DNA from: an uncultured Verrucomicrobia subdivision 3 bacterium
GTDB taxonomy: Bacteria; Verrucomicrobiota; Verrucomicrobiia; Limisphaerales; UBA11358
Length of the DNA: 64,000 nt
NCBI GenBank assembly: GCA_903922735.1
Contig: CAIXUZ010000020.1
Coordinates: 84,551 to 148,550 of the forward strand
Reading direction: 5' to 3'
The notes under the pieces were generated by a model. It saw only the letters and a list, made by a program, of their open reading frames with translations. It did not search any database and had not been told where the DNA came from. This document shows, piece after piece, positions 58,293 through 64,000 of the stretch. Made by a program: the position numbers and the translations under genes. Every line of letters begins with the position of its first letter. The stretch's first letter is position 1.

Positions 58293-59827
58293 ACTCCCGC
58301 GTCAAAAAAATTCTCCTGCTGCTGCTGGCCGGCGCACTGCTGTTCGGTTCCGGCCAGTTTCAAAAAGCGTTGAACCGCGGCCGCGACGCGCTCGGGTTGA
58401 CCCATGCGGCGGTGTTGGAAAATGCGCCGCCGGCGCTGGCTTTCACGACGGTGGCGCTGGGCGGGTTTCGCGGTTTGATCTCAAATTTCCTATGGATTCG
58501 CGCCAATAATTTGCAGCAGGACGACAAGTTTTTTGAGGCCGCGCAGCTCGCCGACTGGATCACGAAGCTGGAGCCGACCTACGCGCAGGTCTGGCTGTTT
58601 CAGGGCTGGAACATGGCTTACAACATATCCGTCAAGTTCAAGGATTTCCCCGACCGCTGGCGCTGGGTCGAGCGCGGCATCGAACTCCTGCGCGACGACG
58701 GCCTGCGCTACAACCCCAACAGCGTGGATATCTACCGCGAATTAGGCTGGTTCTTCCAGAACAAGATGGGCGCAAACCTGGACGACGCGAACCGGTATTA
58801 CAAAAGCCAGTGGGCTGGAGAAATGCGAAATTTCTTTGGCCCAAACGGTACGAACTTTGACCTGCTGTTGAGTCCGCCGGACGCCGCCGCCCGCACCAAC
58901 GCCGCAATTTTCCGCGACAAATACAAGCTCGACGCGGCCTTCGCCAGACAGGTGGACACGCAATACGGCCCGTTCGACTGGCGGTTGCCGGAAGCGCACG
59001 CGATTTACTGGGGCGCGCGCGGCCTCCGGGCGGCAAAGGAAAATCCCGACAAGGTGAAGGCGGACGATCTCATCAAACTGCGCCGCATCATCTACCAATC
59101 CATGCTTCAGGCTTTTCATCATGGGCGGATTATTATCGATCCGTTCGCCAAGACTTACTCGCTGGGTCCGAACCTTGACCTGGCGTCCCAGGTCAACGCG
59201 GCCTATGAACGGATGTCTGCCGAGGAAACCCAGTCCGGGATGCGGGATGGCATCATCAAGGCGCATCGCAATTTTCTCCGCGACGCGGTCTATTTTCTTT
59301 ACGAGAACAACCGCCTCGCCGAGGCCAGGAAATGGTTCAAGTATCTTGGCGACAATTATCCCGACAAGCCCATCATTGATGGGCGGCCGGATTCATTGCC
59401 GAAGAACCTGACGCTGGACGAATATGCCGTGGCGGTGGTGCAGATCGACATCGGCGAAACGTCGCAGGATCGCGTCACTTCCGCCCTGCAGGGCTTGCTA
59501 AGCCGTGCCTATTATAATCTCGCGACCGGACAGGATGATCGCTATGAAAACCTCAAGCGCCTTGCGGTCAAAGTCTATGAGCGCTACCTCAGCAAGACCA
59601 GTGCGCATGGCGAACAGCGTGTTCCCCTGCCGCCGTTTGATACTTTGAACAGCGAGGTGCTGCGGCAATTGCTCGATTTCAAGACCGGCATGCCCTACGC
59701 CGCCCGCGCTGAATTGGTCACCAAATTGGGTTTGCCTTCGGCCTTGCTGGAAGCGCCCGCTTCCGCCGCCAATCCGGTGGAGAACAATCCGGTTAATTCC
59801 GCCAACACCAACTCCGCAACGAAATAG
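58289..59827 (+). CDS. TPR-like anchored protein linked to the ABC transporter
   Basis: A 512-residue protein with an N-terminal helix (ILLLLLAGALLFGSG) followed by an all-helical region with TPR-like features (AQLADWITKLEPTYAQVWLF, AEARKWFKYLGDNYPDKP). NPNSVDIYRELGWFFQNKMG is a phrase shared by hypothetical proteins of such ABC clusters. It is coupled to the permease by a 4-base overlap and probably acts with it at the membrane. Exact role unknown. Confidence 0.7.
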   Translation: MNSRVKKILLLLLAGALLFGSGQFQKALNRGRDALGLTHAAVLENAPPALAFTTVALGGFRGLISNFLWIRANNLQQDDKFFEAAQLADWITKLEPTYAQVWLFQGWNMAYNISVKFKDFPDRWRWVERGIELLRDDGLRYNPNSVDIYRELGWFFQNKMGANLDDANRYYKSQWAGEMRNFFGPNGTNFDLLLSPPDAAARTNAAIFRDKYKLDAAFARQVDTQYGPFDWRLPEAHAIYWGARGLRAAKENPDKVKADDLIKLRRIIYQSMLQAFHHGRIIIDPFAKTYSLGPNLDLASQVNAAYERMSAEETQSGMRDGIIKAHRNFLRDAVYFLYENNRLAEARKWFKYLGDNYPDKPIIDGRPDSLPKNLTLDEYAVAVVQIDIGETSQDRVTSALQGLLSRAYYNLATGQDDRYENLKRLAVKVYERYLSKTSAHGEQRVPLPPFDTLNSEVLRQLLDFKTGMPYAARAELVTKLGLPSALLEAPASAANPVENNPVNSANTNSATK

Positions 59828-59834
59828 TTTTCCC

Positions 59835-59860
59835 GGTGGGGCGGGCGTCCCCGCGGGCCG
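59835..59860. repeat. GGTGGGGCGGGCGTCCCCGC repeat
   Basis: One of four copies of this element in the window, here between the TPR-like gene and rimO. The forward orientation matches the purL copy. Confidence 0.7.
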
Positions 59861-59907
59861 CTTCCCAAGATTGCCCCCTGACAAAACTCTGCTAACCTCC
59901 GCCGACT

Positions 59908-61596
59908 GTGACGAAGAAAACATCCAGTTCCCCGCCGCTGCGCGTTGGCTTGATTTCGCTTGGCTGCGCCAAGAACCTCGTGGACGCCGAGATCATGCTT
60001 GGCTCGCTGCTCCAGAGCGGCGTTGAAATTACCAATGACGCCGCGAGCGCCGACGCCGTCATCGTCAACACCTGCTCCTTCATTGACTCCGCGCAGGAGG
60101 AGAGCGTGGACGCCATTCTTGAATCCGTCGAATTGCGCGACGCGAATCAGCGCGGTCAGGCGGTCATTGTGTCCGGTTGTCTCTCGCAGCGGTTTCGCGA
60201 GGAATTGCCGAAGCTCATGCCCGAGGTGGACGCCTTCATGGGCATTGATCAGGTCGCGCAGGTCGGCGACATCGTGGGCAAGGCCATTGCCGGCCGCGCC
60301 CAAAAAACTCAAAGCGGAAAGCGGAAAGCGGAAAGCGGAAAAGTAAAACAGCGTCTGAATGAATTGGAGAAAAACCGTCCGCTGGACGAACACGAAAAGG
60401 AAAACGCCGTTCGCGGTACGGACAAATTTGGCAAAACAAAGTCGGTCCTCACGCCCAAAGCCTCAAGCCCGGCGCCTGTCTTCGACATCACCCCGCGCCC
60501 CGTCTTCATTCCCGATTACGACACGCCGCGCTTTCGCCTCACGCCGAAACATTTTGCCTACGTCAAGATCGCCGAGGGCTGTAATCATCCATGCAGCTTC
60601 TGCATCATCCCGCGCATGCGCGGCTCGCACCGCAGCCGCACGCAGGCCGACATCGTCAAGGAAGTGAAGGCGCTCATTGCCGATGGCGTGAAAGAAATTA
60701 ATTTAATCTCGCAGGACTCGACCTACTACGGACTCGATCTGCGTCCCAACCACAGTCGCGCCATTTCCTCACCTGAGAAATTCAAAGCCGCTGCCAAGTC
60801 GCTGGCTGCCGATGCCACGACCATTTGCACTTTGCTGCGCGAGCTCAATTCGATCAAGGGTGATTTCTGGATCCGCCTGCTCTACACGCATCCGGCGCAT
60901 TGGACAGATGAACTCATCCAGACCATCGCCGGGTGCAAGAAAGTGGCGCGCTATATTGACATCCCGCTCCAGCACATCCACGGGAACATGCTCGAACGCA
61001 TGCGCCGCGAAACCTCGCAGCAATACATCGTGGATCTCATCCAGCGCATCCGCGCCGGTATTCCCGGCATCGCATTGCGGACGACCTTCATCGTCGGTTT
61101 TCCCGGCGAGACCGAGGCCAGTTTCAATACGCTGCTGGATTTCATCCGCGACACGAAGTTTGAGCGCCTTGGCGTTTTCGCCTATTCCAAGGAAGACGGC
61201 ACGCGCGCCGGCGCGATGGCCGGACAACTCACCGACAAGGTGAAGCAAAAGCGCCGTCAACTCGCCATGGCCGCGCAGCACCAGGTTGCCATCGCGGTCT
61301 CCGAATCCTTTGTCGGGCGCGAAATCAAAGTCCTCATCGAAGGCGAGGCGAACGCCAAACAACTTCTGGGCGCGAATGTCAGTTCGTGGGAGCACGGTTT
61401 GATGCGCGAGGCCGAAACTAAACACTTAAAACTTAAAACTAAAAACTACCTCGTCGGACGAGGTGAAGCGGATGCGCCGGACATTGACGGTCGCGTGTAC
61501 ATCCGCGCCGCGAAAGGCGCCTTGCCTGTCGGCCAGTTTGCCAGGGTCAAGGTCATCGGCCACACGGATTACGATTTGATTGCCGAGCCGGTTTGA
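59908..61596 (+). CDS. rimO: Ribosomal protein S12 methylthiotransferase with repeat insertions
   Basis: RimO is the radical-SAM enzyme that methylthiolates Asp of ribosomal protein S12. The UPF0004 domain has SLGCAKNLVDAEIMLG, VNTCSFIDSAQEES and VSGCLSQRF (three cluster cysteines). The radical-SAM CxxxCxxC is in EGCNHPCSFCIIPRMRG; a TRAM domain ends the protein (VYIRAAKGALPVG). At 562 residues it is about 120 longer than E. coli RimO. A stretch of about 60 residues after AGRAQK includes GGAAAGC heptamers (QSGKRKAESGK). A second insertion, KHLKLKTKN, comes from AAAACTT heptamers in the TRAM domain. GTG 59908 is the start. Confidence 0.94.
   Translation: MTKKTSSSPPLRVGLISLGCAKNLVDAEIMLGSLLQSGVEITNDAASADAVIVNTCSFIDSAQEESVDAILESVELRDANQRGQAVIVSGCLSQRFREELPKLMPEVDAFMGIDQVAQVGDIVGKAIAGRAQKTQSGKRKAESGKVKQRLNELEKNRPLDEHEKENAVRGTDKFGKTKSVLTPKASSPAPVFDITPRPVFIPDYDTPRFRLTPKHFAYVKIAEGCNHPCSFCIIPRMRGSHRSRTQADIVKEVKALIADGVKEINLISQDSTYYGLDLRPNHSRAISSPEKFKAAAKSLAADATTICTLLRELNSIKGDFWIRLLYTHPAHWTDELIQTIAGCKKVARYIDIPLQHIHGNMLERMRRETSQQYIVDLIQRIRAGIPGIALRTTFIVGFPGETEASFNTLLDFIRDTKFERLGVFAYSKEDGTRAGAMAGQLTDKVKQKRRQLAMAAQHQVAIAVSESFVGREIKVLIEGEANAKQLLGANVSSWEHGLMREAETKHLKLKTKNYLVGRGEADAPDIDGRVYIRAAKGALPVGQFARVKVIGHTDYDLIAEPV
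60308..60346 (+). repeat. GGAAAGC heptamer repeat inside rimO
   Basis: Four to five GGAAAGC units are read as GKRKAES cycles. The reverse complement (TTTCCGCTTTCCGC) fills gaps at 29.69 kb and 42.95 kb. Confidence 0.85.
61420..61449 (+). repeat. AAAACTT heptamer repeat inside rimO
   Basis: AAACACTTAAAACTTAAAAC-type units encode KHLKLKTKN in the rimO TRAM region, in frame. Confidence 0.75.
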
Positions 61597-61677
61597 ACCG
61601 CCAAGGCGCCAAGAGCGCCAAGGATTTCAAAATAAATCCGGAAGTTTTTTCTTGGCGTTCTTGGCGTCTTGGCGGTT
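61596..61677. repeat. CCAAGGCGCCAAG palindrome between rimO and the exonuclease gene
   Basis: AACCGCCAAGGCGCCAAGAG on the left and TTCTTGGCGTCTTGGCGGTT on the right pair at about 26 of 29 positions with a 24-base centre. It starts on the last base of the rimO stop and ends 11 bases before the next ATG. Confidence 0.85.
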
Positions 61678-61688
61678 AATCTTCGGGC

Positions 61689-62405
61689 ATGGCCACCCTC
61701 GTATTCGACATCGAAACCTCCGCGCAGCCGATCGACAACTTTGACGAGGCGCAGCAGGAATACCTCTTCCGCGAAACCGAGAAGATTGGCGACGCCATCG
61801 CCAAGCAGGCCAAGCGCGAGGAGATCACCCGGTTCATGTCGCTCTGGCCGTTCACCTCGCAGGTCGTTTGCATCGCCATGCTCAATGCCGAGACCGGACG
61901 CGGCCAATCCATTTTCATCGCGGAAGATTTTGAGGATGCCGGCGACGCCGGGCTGGTGGAGTTCGTGCCGGTGGCCGACGAGACCGAACTGCTCACCGCC
62001 TTTTGGGATGTGGCGAAGCATTACGATTCCGTCGTCACCTTCAACGGGCGCGGGTTCGATGTGCCGTTCATCTACCTCCGCTCGGCGCTGCTCAATGTGC
62101 CCATCTCCAAGAAGAACTGGCTCGGCTACCGTTACGCCGTGGAGCCGCACTGCGACCTGGCGGAGCAACTGACGTTTTACAGCGTGAGCGGGCGCGACGG
62201 CGCGGCGCGGCGGTTCAATCTGGATTTCTACTGCAAGGCGTTTGGTATCGAATCGCCCAAGAGCGCGGGCGTGACGGGAATGGATGTGAAGGATTTGATG
62301 GAAGCGGGCAAATACCGCGAGATTGCCGAATACTGCCTGCGCGACGTCCGCGCCACCGTGGACCTTTACAAAATCTGGAAGGAACGGCTGGCGGGGATTA
62401 AATAA
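61689..62405 (+). CDS. DEDD-family 3'-5' exonuclease (RNase H-like)
   Basis: A 238-residue protein with a DnaQ-like fold. VFDIETSAQP carries ExoI Asp-Glu, SVVTFNGRGFDVPFI is ExoII, and YCLRDVRATVDLYKIW carries the ExoIII Asp (YxxxD-type). HCDLAEQLTFY and NLDFYCKAFGIESPKS resemble the PolB-like predicted exonucleases found next to repair genes. The substrate is not known. The start is ATG 61689. Confidence 0.85.
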   Translation: MATLVFDIETSAQPIDNFDEAQQEYLFRETEKIGDAIAKQAKREEITRFMSLWPFTSQVVCIAMLNAETGRGQSIFIAEDFEDAGDAGLVEFVPVADETELLTAFWDVAKHYDSVVTFNGRGFDVPFIYLRSALLNVPISKKNWLGYRYAVEPHCDLAEQLTFYSVSGRDGAARRFNLDFYCKAFGIESPKSAGVTGMDVKDLMEAGKYREIAEYCLRDVRATVDLYKIWKERLAGIK

Positions 62406-62435
62406 AATACGACGGGCGAACCGGATTATGAACTT

Positions 62436-63401
62436 ATGAAAAAGTTTATCTGCTTAATCTACGTAGTTCTGACTGTTGTCTGTGCTTTTGGGCAAGCTCG
62501 ACCAGGTGCATATCCGTGGAGCATCACACTCAAAATCCTTGATGATGATGGCAAGCCGGTTGGATGCGCTCGAATTTGGGTTGCATACGGTAATCCGAAA
62601 GAAGGGCAATCCATAGATCCATTTCAGCCCAATGATTGGGCAATAGCTGGCTTAACTGACACCAACGGATTGTTCATAGCAAAACATATTGACCATTCAT
62701 GGTCTTTGGGGATTCAAATCCAAAAAGCTGGATATTACTCAGTTTTTAAGAGCTACGAACTATACAAGCCCGGACAATTTGATGATCAAACAGTTGCTGC
62801 GAATCGGAATCCAAAATTAACGCTGAATCTTAAAAAAATCGGCCAGCCAATCCCCATGTATGCCAAGCAGCTAAACACCCACGTTCCAGATTTAGATAAG
62901 CCAGTGGGATTTGATTTAATGGCTGGCGATTGGGTTGGTCCGTATGGCAAAGGAATCAATTCCGACATCAACTTCACCGGACATTTTGACAAACATGATG
63001 ATGGCGAATCTGACTTTACACTCACAGTGAGTTTTCCAAGCATCGGTGATGGGATTCAGGAATTTACCATCCCAGAGGCAGAAAAAACTAGCGCCCTGCA
63101 TTCCCCGCACGAGGCTCCAAAAGATGGCTACAAGCCGCAATGGGTGCAGTTTGACAATCGAAAACCCAACACAAAGATAAAAACCAACCGAGATTTGAAC
63201 CGAAATTATTTTTTCCGCGTGCGGACTCTTTTGGATGATAAAGGGAATGTTGTTAGTGCGAATTACGGCAAGATATACGGAGATTTTATGACCTTTAGTT
63301 ACTATCTCAACCCCGCATCCAATGACCGGAACATAGAATTTAATCCGGCCCAAAATTTGGTTCGCAATCTCAAGTTCGATGAGGAAGTCAAAGCACCGTG
63401 A
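62436..63401 (+). CDS. Secreted protein of unknown function
   Basis: A 321-residue protein with a signal peptide (FICLIYVVLTVVCAFGQA) and a beta-rich carboxypeptidase-regulatory-like stretch (ITLKILDDDGKPVGCARIWV, GLTDTNGLFIAKHI). The rest is not recognised. GC content is well below that of the exonuclease gene before it, which suggests acquisition. No clear operon partner. Confidence 0.6.
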   Translation: MKKFICLIYVVLTVVCAFGQARPGAYPWSITLKILDDDGKPVGCARIWVAYGNPKEGQSIDPFQPNDWAIAGLTDTNGLFIAKHIDHSWSLGIQIQKAGYYSVFKSYELYKPGQFDDQTVAANRNPKLTLNLKKIGQPIPMYAKQLNTHVPDLDKPVGFDLMAGDWVGPYGKGINSDINFTGHFDKHDDGESDFTLTVSFPSIGDGIQEFTIPEAEKTSALHSPHEAPKDGYKPQWVQFDNRKPNTKIKTNRDLNRNYFFRVRTLLDDKGNVVSANYGKIYGDFMTFSYYLNPASNDRNIEFNPAQNLVRNLKFDEEVKAP

Positions 63402-63780
63402 GCCTTCCATCCTCGATTCTCATCTGCTTCGCCCTGAAAGCAGCCGTGTGCCGTTTCACCCAATCACGGTGTTTTCCGGCAGCACCGTAGGTGCGAAATC
63501 TTTGTAGAATCAGAACCAACCCCATTTCCCAGCTCCGTAGGAGCGGCATATTCCGAAGATGTCGCTCCTGACGGAGCTAAAATCATTTTGGGTTTCATTT
63601 TCTACAAAGATGTCACGCCTACGGCGTTCCAGAAAGTCGCCGCACCGTTTCGGCTCATCCCGGCGGATCTTTAGCCGTGGGAGGCGAGAGGACGAGGCAT
63701 AGCCCCTAAAATCAAACAGAGACTCCTCACGTCGTCTCCTACAAATCGGGGTTTTCTGGTCAAAACCGTCGCGGAACCGT
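63402..63780. repeat. Mini-hairpin cluster and GTAGGAGACGACG element
   Basis: It contains CACCGTAGGTGCGAAATC, GCTCCGTAGGAGCGGCATA, TCGCTCCTGACGGAGCTAAA, CGCCTACGGCG and TTTGTAGAA words, each a short hairpin or its flank. At 63719-63742 lies the exact reverse complement of the 24-base element in purL (GACTCCTCACGTCGTCTCC). No gene is supported. Confidence 0.8.
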
Positions 63781-63801
63781 TTTGAAAAGCCTCAAAACAA
63801 G

Positions 63802-64000
63802 CTTGAAATGCCGTGTTTTAACCTTGAAATGCTTCATTCCAAGCTTGGAATGAAGCGTTTCCGTTGGAAATGAAGTTTTTCCAGTTGGAAATGAAGTTTT
63901 TCCAGTTGGAAATGAAGTTTTTCCAGTTGGAAATGAAGTTTTTCCAGTTGGAAATGAAGTTTTTCCAGTTGGAAATGAAGTTTTTCCAGTTGGAAATGAA
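63802..64000. repeat. 21-bp tandem repeat array running off the window
   Basis: Two diverged 21-base units (CTTGAAATGCCGTG..., CTTGAAATGCTTCATT...), a 19-base unit, then seven regular units of TTGGAAATGAAGTTTTTCCA+G from 63864 to the window end. The array continues beyond. In one frame it reads LEMKFFQ. No spacers, so it is not a CRISPR. Confidence 0.95.

Noticed and set aside
63864-64000. CRISPR array at the window end
   Set aside because: Units are contiguous with no spacers between them, so it is a simple 21-bp tandem repeat.
1-64000. tRNA or rRNA genes and classical insertion sequences with transposase
   Set aside because: I looked for T-loop sequences, rRNA stretches and transposase or integrase motifs on both strands and found none I could support.

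Overview
The window is a GC-rich chromosomal segment, most likely from a Verrucomicrobiota bacterium of the Pedosphaera/Limisphaerales type. The evidence is a PurS/PurQ/PurL purine set, an ECF sigma factor paired with a very large zinc-ribbon Ser/Thr kinase, weak or absent Shine-Dalgarno sites, large secreted proteins of verrucomicrobial style, and a very high load of short palindromic and heptameric repeats. The taxon is an inference from style; no rRNA or tRNA gene was seen.

Layout. 1-4.7 kb: end of thymidylate synthase, dihydrofolate reductase, ribosomal protein S1 (minus) and purH. 4.8-9.5 kb (minus): an exopolysaccharide export locus of beta-barrel, Wzc-type tyrosine kinase, Wza-type lipoprotein and FHA protein, the last three overlapping. 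9.6-19 kb: PolX/PHP polymerase, thiD, a degenerate subtilase, queE, a class III aminotransferase, ksgA, a small tyrosine phosphatase, a Nudix hydrolase and clpP. 19.2-23.5 kb: purS-purQ-[GxxExxY gene]-purL. 23.5-26.3 kb: a DUF4160-DUF2442 module between two copies of the purL 3' end, a frameshifted acyltransferase, then dense repeats. 26.4-29.1 kb (minus): two-subunit 2-oxoacid:ferredoxin oxidoreductase. 29-33 kb: a secreted repeat protein, Fic and HEPN/MNT toxin-antitoxin-like genes in repeat-rich DNA. 32.9-41.7 kb: sigma factor, giant kinase and a run of poorly known membrane proteins. 41.8-46.5 kb: a secretin-N-domain-like lipoprotein and an orphan XRE-TerS-TerL phage packaging cassette. 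46.6-59.8 kb: an ABC permease, three SPFH proteins, a heavy-metal P-type ATPase, DUF4160-DUF2442, antitoxin-Doc, then an ABC ATPase, permease and TPR-like protein. 59.9-63.4 kb: rimO, a DEDD exonuclease and a secreted protein. The window ends inside a 21-bp tandem repeat array.

The most unusual signal is how repeats interact with genes. (1) Palindromic GGAGAGGG..GGGGTGAGG elements and heptamer repeats lie in frame inside conserved housekeeping genes (ksgA, Nudix, purL twice, kinase, thiD, queE, aminotransferase twice, rimO twice) and add 8-85 residues each without breaking them. One composite element of about 150 bp is shared by two unrelated genes. (2) Small gene modules (DUF4160-DUF2442, antitoxin-Doc, GxxExxY, and perhaps the secretin-like lipoprotein) sit between long direct repeats. 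In two cases the repeats are copies of the end of the adjoining host gene (purL 3' end, ABC ATPase 5' end), so the host gene stays whole. This looks like a recurring way for small modules to insert beside essential genes at no cost. (3) Word-like imperfect palindromes fill many gaps just before start codons.

All functional calls rest on motifs read by eye; no database search was run.
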